A stretch of DNA of 64,000 nucleotides, taken from assembly GCF_029428875.1 (NCBI RefSeq), contig NZ_JAJSOO010000001.1:3968001-4032000 (forward strand), written 5' to 3'. The DNA is from Streptomyces sp. JH34. Lineage in GTDB: Bacteria; Actinomycetota; Actinomycetes; Streptomycetales; Streptomycetaceae. Below, piece by piece: positions 52,403-63,526 of the stretch. Position 1 is the first letter of the stretch. Each line of letters starts with the position of its first letter. The notes under the pieces are model-generated. The model was not told the origin of the DNA. It searched no databases and saw only the letters and a list, made by a program, of their open reading frames with translations. A program made the translations under genes and the position numbers.

Positions 52403-52965
52403 CCTGTCGGCCGATGCGACCGCAGGTGTGTCCGGGCGCGTACGAGTCTGGCCCGGTGGCATTCGGTAGCCGCCGCGTCCACGAGCCGTACGAGATCGGG
52501 AGCATCCCCACCGCTGCTCCCGAGGCCTCGGAGGGCAGGGAGGGACCGTTCCGTCCCCTGGCGTGGTCCGGGGGGCCGCAGCCAGCCGGCGGCCCCCGGC
52601 GAGCCCGTCGCCCAGCCCGGCGGCGCCGGGGCCGTGATCTGCCCGCCGGTGCCCACGGCGGACAGGTCGAGGTCGATTCCGCCCCACTCCAGCCAGTCGA
52701 GCAGACCGGGCACCTCGTCGGCGCTGCCCGCGGCCATCAGCAGCCCCATCCGCTGCCCCGCCACCGCCACCGGACCGGTGCGTCCGACCCGGCGCAGCGC
52801 CGCGTGACCTGCCACGGCCGGAAGCTCCAGCACGTCGAAGCGCAGCCCTGTCAGCAGCCGCACCGGCGCCGTGCCCGCCGTGGCCCAGCCGAGTTCGCGG
52901 GCGTACCACTCCGCGCGGCCGTCGGATTCCGGCGACGGGCGGGGAGGCGGGACGAGGGAAGCCAT
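52381..52965 (-). CDS. SCO3374 family protein
   Basis: This 194-residue protein has the pattern of this Streptomyces family: ARELGWATAGTAPVRLLTGLRFDVLELPAVAGHAALRR (in part), then GLLDWLEWGGIDLDL. It distantly recalls the N-terminal domain of bifunctional primase-polymerases, but without visible metal-binding Asp residues. Its 3' end overlaps lsr2 on the other strand. Always seen next to lsr2 and clpC in streptomycetes, as far as I recall. Function unknown. Confidence 0.82.
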   Translation of the reverse strand: MASLVPPPRPSPESDGRAEWYARELGWATAGTAPVRLLTGLRFDVLELPAVAGHAALRRVGRTGPVAVAGQRMGLLMAAGSADEVPGLLDWLEWGGIDLDLSAVGTGGQITAPAPPGWATGSPGAAGWLRPPGPRQGTERSLPALRGLGSSGGDAPDLVRLVDAAATECHRARLVRARTHLRSHRPTGQPLAFS

Positions 52966-53175
52966 GTCCGATGAACCGTGGAACCCGGCCCGGAGTTACG
53001 CGCCGTCCGCGAGTGACTGCTGTGCGTGCCCACCGAAGGGGCGTGCGGAAGCATCGGCCGGCGCGAAGTTGTTCGCCCGTAGCGGAGGAAACGGGGGTGC
53101 GCCGCATGGACTGTCAGTGGGTGCGGGTAAGACATCCCTAGTGGGAAGGGGCGACACGCGGGCAAAAGCGTCTCA

Positions 53176-53193
53176 CGTTCGCCATCGGCGTAC
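53176..53193. promoter_or_regulatory. ClgR-type box upstream of clpC
   Basis: The core CGCCATCGGCG with TAC after it fits the ClgR consensus CGCYNANRGCGWWS at all but one position. ClgR is known to activate clpC, clpP and lon genes in Streptomyces. It lies 213 bases ahead of the clpC start, in a 440-base gap with no gene between the SCO3374-family gene and clpC. The clpC ribosome site is GAGGAG at about 53391. Confidence 0.5.
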
Positions 53194-53405
53194 TGGCGAA
53201 AGGGCTATCTGCCTGGCCTGCGGGAACATCGTCTCGCACCATCGGGTTGGAGCAGTTGTCGGCGTTCGGGGCGGGAGAACCCCCGGGAAGCAGGGCCGGG
53301 TGTCGGCAGTTGAAATGAGCGGTCCCCGCTTGCGGGACTAAGCTGCGGAAGGACAGGGAGGGGACCGACCCCTTACTGCCTGACCGCTCTGAGGAGCGAT
53401 TAACG

Positions 53406-55931
<2,526 letters not shown>

Positions 55932-55953
55932 GGCGCCTGACGCCTGAGCGTTG

Positions 55954-55999
55954 AAGGGGTTGCCCCGGACCGGTTTCGGTCCGGGGCAACCCCTTTTTT
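55954..55999 (+). terminator. Strong intrinsic terminator after clpC
   Basis: A perfect 18-base stem (55954-55971 and 55978-55995) around GGTTTC is followed by a run of T (55994-55999). It starts 22 bases after the clpC stop. Confidence 0.95.
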
Positions 56000-56260
56000 G
56001 TGTCCCGTTTCCTGCTCCGAAACAGGTGCGGCGAGGCCCCGGGGCACCGGAGGGACCCAGGGACGCCCGTACGAGGTCGCCCGTACGAGGTCCCTGGGCT
56101 CCCTGGGGGTGAAGCCTGGCGCCGGTGAGCCGTGCTTGCCGGGCCGGGCGGGCGGGCGGCCGGTGCCCGCGGGGAAGCTGCCTCCCCAGGCATGGAGCCG
56201 GGCCGGGTGAACGGCGGGGCTGCAGGGTTCAGGTGGGCGGGTGGGCAGGCATCAGGTCCA

Positions 56261-56366
56261 GGTCAGGTCAGGTCAGGTCAGGTCAGGTCCAGGCAAGCGG
56301 TCAGGCTGCACGCTCAGGCAGCCGGGCAGCCGGGCAGCCGGGCAGCCGGGCAGCCGGGCAGCCGGG
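56261..56366. repeat. Two short tandem arrays in a 980-base non-coding gap
   Basis: GGTCA repeats about 5.8 times at 56261-56289, and CAGCCGGG repeats 6 times at 56319-56366; degenerate CAGTCAGG copies continue to about 56430. The gap 55932-56910 otherwise shows no gene with support. A 17-residue ORF at 56665-56718 has three Trp codons but no further support. The second array has the same 8-base period as the array at 2223. Confidence 0.9.
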
Positions 56367-56910
56367 CGGGCCGCACAGCCGCACAGCCGGTCAGGCAGTC
56401 AGGCAGTCGAGCGGCCGGACAGTCAGGCAGCGCCCCTGCCCTGGCCGGCCGTTCGGCGTCCTACCCCGGTGGGTCGGGAGGCTGTTCGCGGGCGCGGACG
56501 GTCCGCAGGGCCGAAGGTCCCGAAACGGACAGGCTTCGGACCCACCGGCGGTGACAAGGCGCACAGGCCCCAAGAGGCCTACTAGGTGCCTTAGGAGGAA
56601 CAGCCGTGTCCGGTCGAGGGACCTTCGGCCCGCCCCTGAGGAGACTTTCGCCGTTTGGGACGATATGACCCCCTTGTGGGCCCATGTCCAGGAAGAATGG
56701 CATTGGAGCTGCGGTTAAACCCGCTTCGCGAAAATTGTCCGGAAGATCGTCGGGCGCCCCAGGGCTTCATGCCCACCGCGAATTCCCGGCCCCTCCACTA
56801 CGGCTTTTGTTCGTAGATGGGGTGTTTGAGTGTTGTGGGGGGTGCGGGTTACCAAGGTGGAGCAAGCCCGGTCGAGCATCGGGTCCAGTCACCCCGGAGG
56901 TTCTCCCCGC

Positions 56911-57633
56911 ATGTCGAAGCGCGTTACGTTCCAGCACTCCCGCCGCCCGTCCATGTCCCGCGTCAGTGGCGCCGTCGTGGCCGCCGGCCTGGGTGCGTCG
57001 ATGGTGTTCGGTGCGGGCGCGGCGTTCGCGTCCGGCACGACGGGCACCGCGGACACCGCGGCCCTCGCCGGCGCGGCCACCGCCGACTCCGTCGCCCAGC
57101 AGGCGACCGCCCAGAGCAAGGCTGCCGCCCAGGCGAAGGCCGACAAGGCCGAGAAGGCCGACGCCAAGAAGAAGGCGGCCGCGAAGAAGAAGGCCGCGGC
57201 CAAGAAGAAGGCCGCCTCGTGGGAGGCCCCGGTCAACCACTACGAGCTGAGTGCCACCTACGGCACCGGCGGCGACCGCTGGGCCCACAAGCACTCCGGT
57301 CAGGACTTCGCGGTCCCGATCGGCACCAAGGTCGAGGCCGCGCACACCGGCCGGGTCGTCAAGGCCGGCCCGAACGGCGGCGGCGACGGTCCCGCGTACG
57401 GCAATGCCATCGTGATCAAGCACGCCAACGGCAAGTACTCGCAGTACGCGCACCTGTCGAAGATCGAGGTCAACGTCGGTGACCGCGTGAAGACGGGTGA
57501 CGAGATCGCCAAGTCCGGCAACACCGGTAACTCCAGCGGTCCGCACCTGCACTTCGAGATCCGGAATTCGCCGAACTACGGCTCGGCGCTCGACCCGGTC
57601 TCGTACCTGAAGTCCGTGCACGTCACCGTCTGA
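56911..57633 (+). CDS. Secreted M23-family metallopeptidase (LytM type)
   Basis: This is 240 residues from the ATG at 56911 (CGGAGG upstream). A basic N-terminus and hydrophobic stretch (VVAAGLGASMVFGAGAAFA) form a signal peptide. A Lys/Ala-rich linker with three AAAKKK copies follows, then the M23 domain with the zinc motif HSGQDFAVPIGT and GPHLHFEI. It cleaves peptidoglycan peptides outside the cell. The charged linker may hold it to wall polymers. The long upstream gap may carry regulation that I cannot read. Confidence 0.93.
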   Translation: MSKRVTFQHSRRPSMSRVSGAVVAAGLGASMVFGAGAAFASGTTGTADTAALAGAATADSVAQQATAQSKAAAQAKADKAEKADAKKKAAAKKKAAAKKKAASWEAPVNHYELSATYGTGGDRWAHKHSGQDFAVPIGTKVEAAHTGRVVKAGPNGGGDGPAYGNAIVIKHANGKYSQYAHLSKIEVNVGDRVKTGDEIAKSGNTGNSSGPHLHFEIRNSPNYGSALDPVSYLKSVHVTV

Positions 57634-57655
57634 CGCGCGTCCCGCAGCCGCCGGG

Positions 57656-58240
57656 TCAGGCGGTGGGCCCCGGGTCATGGGCCTTGGTCACCAGCTCGAA
57701 GGCGACCTCGAGAGCAGCCTTGCGCTTCTCCTCGGGGTCGCCTTCGGCGTCCCTGAGGGCCATCATTCCGGCGTGCATCGCGAAGAGCGCGGTGAAGCAT
57801 CGCACCTGGTCCGTCAGCTGGGCGTCGGGATCCTTGATCAGGCCGACCAGGGCGATGGCCCGCTCCTTCATGGTGGGGCCGATGCTCAGCTCGCGCACCG
57901 CCGCCTGGTTCTCCTGCATGAAGACGAAGAGCGGCGCGGCCGCCTTGAGCGCCTCGCTGTAGCGGACCAGGATCTCCTTCTTGGTCTCCAGCGTGCGGGG
58001 CTGTTCCTTGCCCCATTCCAGGAGCTCCTCGACCGGCCGGTTCAGGTCCTCGAAGATGCTGCTGAGGATGTCTTCCTTGGTCTTGAAGTGGTAGTAGAGC
58101 GCCGCCTTGGTGACCTGCAGCCGCTCGGCGATCTCGCGGAGCGACGTCTTCTCGTACCCCTGTTCCGCGAAGAGTTCCAGGGCGACGTCCTGAATGCGCT
58201 GCCGGGTGTTGCCCCGGCGCGGCTGCGGCGTGCTGCCCAT
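57656..58240 (-). CDS. TetR-family regulator of the adjacent MFS exporter
   Basis: This 194-residue protein has the TetR helix-turn-helix near the start: IQDVALELFAEQGYEKTSLR, then AERLQVTKAALYYHFKTKEDIL. The C-terminal ligand domain is helical. It is divergent from the MFS gene, and the 131-base gap between them contains a large inverted repeat, so it most likely represses both and is released by a drug. Confidence 0.92.
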   Translation of the reverse strand: MGSTPQPRRGNTRQRIQDVALELFAEQGYEKTSLREIAERLQVTKAALYYHFKTKEDILSSIFEDLNRPVEELLEWGKEQPRTLETKKEILVRYSEALKAAAPLFVFMQENQAAVRELSIGPTMKERAIALVGLIKDPDAQLTDQVRCFTALFAMHAGMMALRDAEGDPEEKRKAALEVAFELVTKAHDPGPTA

Positions 58241-58256
58241 GCGACTCTCCCAAGAA

Positions 58257-58326
58257 CTTACTTGACGCCCGGCTAGTTACGGGTCTACTTTCCTCAGCAT
58301 AACCAACTAGCCGGGCGACAAGTAAG
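58257..58326. promoter_or_regulatory. TetR operator: 22-base inverted repeat arms in the divergent promoter
   Basis: Arms at 58257-58278 and 58305-58326 match with one mismatch; each holds CGCCCGGCTAGTT in inverse orientation. A 26-base AT-richer spacer (58279-58304) lies between. Each arm could bind one TetR dimer pair and cover the promoter of tetR or the MFS gene. Confidence 0.8.
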
Positions 58327-58371
58327 CGTCGGGTCGGTGGACCGGGCACCAGGGGATCAGGGGAAGACGAC

Positions 58372-59955
58372 ATGGCGGAACCGAAGAAGGCGGCGGCCGG
58401 CCCGGCCGAGCCGCGCACACGAAGCATCAGGGTGGTGGTGCTCGCCCTGATGATCACGATGCTGCTGGCCATGCTCGACAACCTCATCGTCGGCACCGCG
58501 ATGCCGACGATCGTCGGCGACCTGGGCGGCCTGGAGCATCTGTCCTGGGTGGTCACGGCCTACACCCTGGCCACCGCGGCCTCCACCCCCATCTGGGGAA
58601 AGCTCGGCGACCTGTACGGACGCAAGGGCATCTTCCTCACGTCCATCGTGGTCTTCCTGATCGGCTCGGTGCTGAGCGGAATGGCCCAGGACATGGGCCA
58701 GCTGATCGGATTCCGCGCGGTCCAGGGTCTCGGAGCCGGCGGTCTGATGGTCGGTGTCATGGCCATCCTCGGTGACCTCGTGCCTCCCCGGGAGCGCGGC
58801 AAGTACCAGGGCATGATGGCCGGAGTGATGGCGGTCGCCATGATCGGCGGACCGCTGGTCGGCGGCGCGATCACCGACCACCTGGGCTGGCGCTGGAGCT
58901 TCTACATCAACCTCCCGCTGGGCGTGGTCGCGCTGGCGATGGTCACCGTGGTGCTGCACCTGCCCCACAAGGAGCGCTCGAAGGCGAAGATCGACTACCT
59001 GGGCGCCGCGCTCCTCACCGTAGGCATCACCGCGATCGTGCTGGTCACCACCTGGGGCGGTTCGGAGTACGCCTGGAGCTCGGCCGTGATCATGGAGCTC
59101 ATCGCGCTCGGCGTGGCCTCCCTCGTCGGCTTCGTCCTAGTCGAGACCAGGGCAGCCGAACCGATCATGCCGCTGCACATCTTCCGCAGCCGCAACTTCA
59201 CCCTGATGTCGGTGGTCGGCTTCATGGCCGGCTTCGTGATGTTCGGAGCGGTGCTCTTCCTTCCGCTCTACCAGCAGACGGTCCAGGGCGCGTCCGCCAC
59301 CAACTCCGGACTGCTGCTCCTGCCGATGCTGCTCTCGATGATGGTCGTCTCGCTCGTGGCGGGCCGGGTCACCACGAGTACCGGCAAGTACAAGATCTTC
59401 CCGATCCTGGGCAGCATCCTCATGGTCGCGGGCCTGTTCCTCCTCGCCACCATGGACACCGGCACCACGCGCTTCACCTCGGGCGTCTACATGGCTGTGC
59501 TCGGTGCGGGGATGGGCTTCCTGATGCAGATCACGATGCTCGTCGCGCAGAACAGCGTCGAGCTCAAGGACATGGGCGTCGCCTCGTCCGCGACCACCCT
59601 CTTCCGCACACTCGGCAGCTCCTTCGGGGTCGCGATCATGGGCGCGCTGTTCACCGGTCGCGTGCAGGACGAGATGGCGGGGCACGGTGGCGGCGGGGTG
59701 ACGGGGAAGTCCGCGCAGCTGGACGCCTCCAGCCTGGCGAAACTGCCCGACGCCGTGCGTGAGGCGTACGAGTACGCCGTGGCCTCGGGGACGCACATCG
59801 CGTTCCTGGTGGGCGGCTCGGTGGCGGTGGTGGCCCTGGTGGCGGCGCTGTTCGTCAAGGAGGTCCCGCTGCGCGGCACGGCGAAGCCGGAGACACCCGA
59901 GGACGGCGCCGCGGCGCCGGGCAGGCCCGCGGCGATGGAGTCGCAGGCCGTCTGA
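58372..59955 (+). CDS. DHA2-family (EmrB/QacA) drug exporter
   Basis: This 527-residue major-facilitator protein has 14 membrane helices. The family motifs are LDNLIVGTAMPTIVGDLGG (helix 1), WVVTAYTLATAASTPIWGKLGDLYGRK (in part; motif A), and GAGGLMVGVMAILGDLVPPRERGKYQ, with GPLVGGAITDHLGWRWSFYINLP (motif C, in part). It expels drugs by proton exchange. Paired with the divergent TetR gene and its operator. Confidence 0.94.
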   Translation: MAEPKKAAAGPAEPRTRSIRVVVLALMITMLLAMLDNLIVGTAMPTIVGDLGGLEHLSWVVTAYTLATAASTPIWGKLGDLYGRKGIFLTSIVVFLIGSVLSGMAQDMGQLIGFRAVQGLGAGGLMVGVMAILGDLVPPRERGKYQGMMAGVMAVAMIGGPLVGGAITDHLGWRWSFYINLPLGVVALAMVTVVLHLPHKERSKAKIDYLGAALLTVGITAIVLVTTWGGSEYAWSSAVIMELIALGVASLVGFVLVETRAAEPIMPLHIFRSRNFTLMSVVGFMAGFVMFGAVLFLPLYQQTVQGASATNSGLLLLPMLLSMMVVSLVAGRVTTSTGKYKIFPILGSILMVAGLFLLATMDTGTTRFTSGVYMAVLGAGMGFLMQITMLVAQNSVELKDMGVASSATTLFRTLGSSFGVAIMGALFTGRVQDEMAGHGGGGVTGKSAQLDASSLAKLPDAVREAYEYAVASGTHIAFLVGGSVAVVALVAALFVKEVPLRGTAKPETPEDGAAAPGRPAAMESQAV

Positions 59956-59956
59956 G

Positions 59957-60028
59957 CGGATCGGGGCCGCGGTGCGGCCCGGATCCGACGGTTCGGCCCC
60001 GGGGACGGGATGTCCCCGGGGCCGAACC
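59957..60028. terminator. Two consecutive hairpins between convergent genes
   Basis: The first has 14-base arms (59957-59970, 59974-59987; one mismatch). The second is a perfect 17-base stem (59990-60006, 60012-60028) around GGGAT. They fill the gap between the MFS gene and cseC and can stop both. Confidence 0.85.
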
Positions 60029-60034
60029 CGGTTC

Positions 60035-61348
60035 TCAGCCCGTTCCCGGCTGCAGCACCGGGAAGCTTCCGGTGTTCGTCGGCGCGTGCTCGGGCAGCCA
60101 CAGCACGGCGACCGCCCCGCCCGTGCCGCCGGCGGGGCCCGCGTTGCGGAAGGTCAGCCTGGCCCCTAGGACCCGCGCCTGCCCGGCGGCGATGGTCAGG
60201 CCGAGACCGTGGCCGCGCCCGGCCCTGTCGCTGCTGCCGGTACGGAACCGGCTCGGCCCTTCCCGCAGCAGCGCCTCGGGGAAGCCGGGCCCGTGGTCGC
60301 GGACCCGGACCACCCGGCCCTCCACCGTGACCTCGACCGGGCCGGCGCCGTGCTTGGCGGCGTTGCCCAGCAGGTTGCCCAGGATGCGTTCCAGCCGCCG
60401 CGGATCGGTGGACACCCAGGACTCGTGCAGCACGCGCACCGTGATCTCCGGGTCCAGCAGCCGGATGCGCCGGCTGACGAATTCACCGAGCGGCAGCTCC
60501 TGCAGCTCGGCCCGCTCCGAGGCGCTGTCCAGCCTGGCCACCTCCAGGACGTCCTCGACCAGGGTCCGCATGGCCTGGGCCCGGTCCCGTACGAGCTCCG
60601 TCGGCCGCCCCGGGGGCAGCAGCTCGGCCGCGGTGAGCAGCCCGGTCACCGGGGTGCGCAGCTCATGGGCGATGTCGGCGGTCACCCGGCGCTCCGCCTC
60701 GATGCGCTCGTTCAACGCGTCCGTGAGCGCGTCCACGGCCCGGGCCAGTTCGTCGGTCTCGTCCCGCACGACCCCGCCGACGGCCTCCCGTACGCGTACC
60801 TCCGTGTTGCCCTGGGCGACCTTGCCCGCCGCCGCGGCTGCCTTGCGCAGCCTCCGGGACAGCTGGCCGCCGATCAGGACGCCCAGTGCGCAGCCGCCGA
60901 AGACGACCGAGACCGAGCCGATGACCAGGGCCCGGTCGAGGTCGCCCATGATCATGGAGCTGCGGTCGGCGAACCGGGTGTGCAGCGACAGGACGTCGCC
61001 GTTGGCGAGCGGCACGGCCGCCCAGACGTCGGGAACCCCGTCCCCGTAATCGTCGACGTGGGTGGCGCGCCGGTTCTCCCGGGTCTGCCCGCGCAGGCTG
61101 TCCGGCAGGGCCGGGTCGTTGATCTTGGCGCCGAATTTCGGGGACGGCTTCTGCGTGTTCCCCGCCTCGTACAGCCGCTGCGCGAACAGCAGCCGTTCCA
61201 GCTGCACCTCACGGGCGTTCTCGAGCATCGAGACGCGGGCCGCGTTGTGCACGACGAGGCTCAGCGTCAGCGCGATGAGAGCGCCGACGGCGGCGATCGC
61301 GATGCTGATCTTCCAGCGGACCCCGGTCCGCAAGGCCAGTCTCCTCAT
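60035..61348 (-). CDS. cseC: Sensor histidine kinase CseC
   Basis: This is 437 residues from the ATG at 61348, which overlaps the cseB stop. There are two membrane helices (about 12-35 and 140-162) around an outer domain, then HAMP. The phospho-acceptor is His228 in DIAHELRTPVTGLL. The ATPase has LGNLLGNAAKHG, RDHGPGFP and GRGHGLGLTIA. It detects envelope damage (for example from glycopeptides) and phosphorylates CseB to raise sigE transcription. Confidence 0.95.
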   Translation of the reverse strand: MRRLALRTGVRWKISIAIAAVGALIALTLSLVVHNAARVSMLENAREVQLERLLFAQRLYEAGNTQKPSPKFGAKINDPALPDSLRGQTRENRRATHVDDYGDGVPDVWAAVPLANGDVLSLHTRFADRSSMIMGDLDRALVIGSVSVVFGGCALGVLIGGQLSRRLRKAAAAAGKVAQGNTEVRVREAVGGVVRDETDELARAVDALTDALNERIEAERRVTADIAHELRTPVTGLLTAAELLPPGRPTELVRDRAQAMRTLVEDVLEVARLDSASERAELQELPLGEFVSRRIRLLDPEITVRVLHESWVSTDPRRLERILGNLLGNAAKHGAGPVEVTVEGRVVRVRDHGPGFPEALLREGPSRFRTGSSDRAGRGHGLGLTIAAGQARVLGARLTFRNAGPAGGTGGAVAVLWLPEHAPTNTGSFPVLQPGTG

Positions 61349-62058
61349 GCGCGCAGCTTGTAGCCGAAGCCGCGGACCGTCTCGATCCGGTCCTGCCCGA
61401 TCTTGGTACGCAGCCGCTGCACATGGACGTCGACGACGCGGGTGTCCCCGCCCCAGCCGTAGTCCCAGACCCGCTCCAGGAGCTTGTCGCGGGAGAGGAC
61501 CGTGCCCGGCGCCGTCGAGAACTCCAGCAGCAGGCGCATCTCCGTGGGCGTCAGACTCACGTGCGCGCCCTCCCGGCGGACCTCCATGCCCTCGGTGTCG
61601 ATCTCCACGTCGCCGAAGACCAGCATCCCGCTCGCCTTGTCCTGCGCCCCGCCCGCCGGTGCGGGGGCGCCGGCCCCCGCACCGGCGGCATGGCCGAAGC
61701 GGCGCAGTACGGCGCGGATGCGGGCGACGAGCACCGCCCCGTCGAACGGCTTGGTGACGTAGTCGTCGGCCCCGGCCTCCAGCCCCAGCACCACGTCGAT
61801 CGCGTCGGCCCGGGCCGACAGCATGATCACGGGCACCGTCGACTCGTCGCGGATGCGCCGGCACAGGCTGACACCGTCCAGGCCGGGGACCATCACGTCC
61901 AGCAGCGCGATGTCGGGACGGTCCGCCCGGAAAGCCTCCAGGCCCTGCAGGCCGTCGGGTACCGCGGTGACGGTGAAGCCCACCCGCTCCAGCGCGAGCT
62001 GGGTGGCCTCACGGATGACGTCGTCGTCCTCGACGAAGAGGACATGGGTCTCGGCCAT
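61345..62058 (-). CDS. cseB: Response regulator CseB
   Basis: This 237-residue OmpR-type regulator has an acidic cluster at residues 10-13, phospho-acceptor Asp54 in ALLDVMVPG, and Lys in YVTKPFDG. The C-terminal winged helix is VSLTPTEMRLLLEFS, then VWDYGWGGDTRVVDVHVQRLR. An Ala/Gly/Pro linker joins the parts. It activates the sigE promoter. It starts 11 bases after cseA. Confidence 0.96.
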   Translation of the reverse strand: MAETHVLFVEDDDVIREATQLALERVGFTVTAVPDGLQGLEAFRADRPDIALLDVMVPGLDGVSLCRRIRDESTVPVIMLSARADAIDVVLGLEAGADDYVTKPFDGAVLVARIRAVLRRFGHAAGAGAGAPAPAGGAQDKASGMLVFGDVEIDTEGMEVRREGAHVSLTPTEMRLLLEFSTAPGTVLSRDKLLERVWDYGWGGDTRVVDVHVQRLRTKIGQDRIETVRGFGYKLRA

Positions 62059-62069
62059 GCGGGGGGCTC

Positions 62070-62765
62070 TCAGTTCTGCGCCGTCTGCGGTGCGGCGGGA
62101 AGGGCGCCCTCACCGCCGCCGACGGCCCGGTTGAAGTCGTTGTGAACCCGGTCGGTCTCGGCGAAGCGGCCGGCGGTCCACCGGTAGGTGACGACGTCCT
62201 CGCCGGAGGGATACGTGACGGAGTCCTTCGACCCGTACACCTGGGTCGTCACCACCAGGTCTCCCCGGTCGATGGTGCCGTAGACCGCGGGCACCTCGGT
62301 GGCGAAGACGTTCCCGTAGGAACCGTCGGCGTGCCGCTGGTAGACGTACGTGCCGACCCCCACCGAATCGCCGCAGGTCATCACGTTGACCACGACATCG
62401 GCTGCCGAGCCGCCGGTGAGTGTGCCGTACGAGGTGTCGACCGGGTACTCGTCACCGGTGCACGGCTTCAGGTCGTCCTTGAACCGCCGGCTGATCTTCG
62501 GGTCGCCCATGACGAGCTTCACGGCGTTCACCCGCGGGGCGGGCGTCGCGGTTCCCGCGGGAACGGTGCTCGACGGCGTCGCCCGGGCGACCTGCTGGGT
62601 GCTCGCAGGGCCCTCGTCCCGTGTACCCGTTCCTCCGGTGGAACAGCCGGAGCACAACAGCCCGAAGGCGGCGAGCCCGGCCGCCGCCGCACTCCCCGCC
62701 GCCGGACCGGCCCCGGATCTCCTGCGGCCGGGCCCCTTCGTCGTGCTTCCCGTCAGGCCGCGCAC
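62070..62765 (-). CDS. cseA: CseA, lipoprotein modulator of the SigE pathway
   Basis: This is 231 residues from the GTG at 62765, overlapping the sigE end by 13 bases. A basic start and hydrophobic stretch end in FGLLCSGCS, a slightly unusual lipobox with two Cys. The mature part has SYGTLTGGSAADVVVNVMTCG. CseA dampens SigE signalling in S. coelicolor. Gene order fixes the identity; sequence conservation is low. Confidence 0.9.
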   Translation of the reverse strand: MRGLTGSTTKGPGRRRSGAGPAAGSAAAAGLAAFGLLCSGCSTGGTGTRDEGPASTQQVARATPSSTVPAGTATPAPRVNAVKLVMGDPKISRRFKDDLKPCTGDEYPVDTSYGTLTGGSAADVVVNVMTCGDSVGVGTYVYQRHADGSYGNVFATEVPAVYGTIDRGDLVVTTQVYGSKDSVTYPSGEDVVTYRWTAGRFAETDRVHNDFNRAVGGGEGALPAAPQTAQN

Positions 62766-63337
62766 CGCTCCCGCCCCCGCTCGTCATGACGCCTGTTCCG
62801 CTGCGCGGGGATCCGCGCCGGTGTGTCCTCGGCCTCACGGCTCCGGGCGGCACGGTCCTCCAGCTCCTGGCGCAGGCGTGCGAGGGCACGGTGCAGCGTG
62901 CTCTTCACCGTGCCGGCGGACATCCCGAGCGCAGCGGCCGTCTCCTCCGTGCTCATCTGCTCCCAGTGTCGCAGCACGACGACGCTGCGCTGCTTCGGAG
63001 CCAGTACGCCGAGGACGTCGATGAGCAGGGCGCGGTCCGCGCGCTGCTCGGCACCGTCGTCGACGCTCGCGTCGGGGAGCTGCTCGGTGGGTACCTCGTC
63101 GAGCTTGCGGGCCCGCCACCACTCCGTACGCGTGTTGATCATGACGCGACGCAGATACGCGTCGGCGAGCGACTTGTCGGCGATGCCGTCCCAGCGGCCG
63201 AAGGTGCGGACCAGCGCGGTCTGCAGCAGGTCCTGCGCGTCCACGGGATCGGGGACCAGCCGGCGGGCGCTGCGCAGCAGCGCGTCCTGCCGGGTCCGTA
63301 CGTACTCCTCGAAGCCGAGCACCTCGCTCTGCGCCAT
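62753..63337 (-). CDS. sigE: ECF sigma factor SigE
   Basis: This is 194 residues. Region 2 is DAQDLLQTALVRTFGRW with RVMINTRTEWWRARKL, and region 4 is RSVVVLRHWEQMSTEETAAALGMSAGTVKSTL (in part). The start at ATG 63337 has GGAGG upstream. It directs cell-wall maintenance genes and is controlled at transcription by CseB/CseC, not by an anti-sigma factor. It is the first gene of the operon. Promoter lies in 63338-63450; I cannot pin its boxes. Confidence 0.97.
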   Translation of the reverse strand: MAQSEVLGFEEYVRTRQDALLRSARRLVPDPVDAQDLLQTALVRTFGRWDGIADKSLADAYLRRVMINTRTEWWRARKLDEVPTEQLPDASVDDGAEQRADRALLIDVLGVLAPKQRSVVVLRHWEQMSTEETAAALGMSAGTVKSTLHRALARLRQELEDRAARSREAEDTPARIPAQRNRRHDERGRERCAA

Positions 63338-63455
63338 GACAACCGCCTCCGTCCCCGTGAATCCCCGTGTACCGCCGTCGGCCGGGTGGTCCCGTCGCCG
63401 ACGTCCGGTGACGTTACGGAGGCGTTGTCACGAGGGTGTGCGGAGCAGCCGTACA

Positions 63456-63510
63456 CGGGCGCACGGCTGCCCATCGGTTGTGTAACAGCCGATGGACAGC
63501 CGTGCGCCCG
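63456..63510 (-). terminator. Long terminator-like hairpin between mutY and sigE
   Basis: This inverted repeat has 26-base arms (63456-63481, 63485-63510) with two wobble pairs and a 3-base loop, 17 bases after the mutY stop. It would isolate the sigE promoter from mutY readthrough. Confidence 0.85.
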
Positions 63511-63526
63511 GCGCGTGGGGCGTGGG

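Noticed and set aside
56261..56366. CRISPR-like direct repeats
   Set aside because: Units are 5 and 8 bases with no spacers; they are simple tandem repeats.
56125..56718. Overlapping open frames in the clpC-M23 gap
   Set aside because: They are built on the tandem arrays, with no ribosome site or recognisable domain.
56580..56910. Possible c-di-AMP (ydaO) riboswitch before the M23 peptidase
   Set aside because: Such switches precede some Streptomyces wall-hydrolase genes, but I could not match the conserved sequence blocks here; a covariance search would decide.
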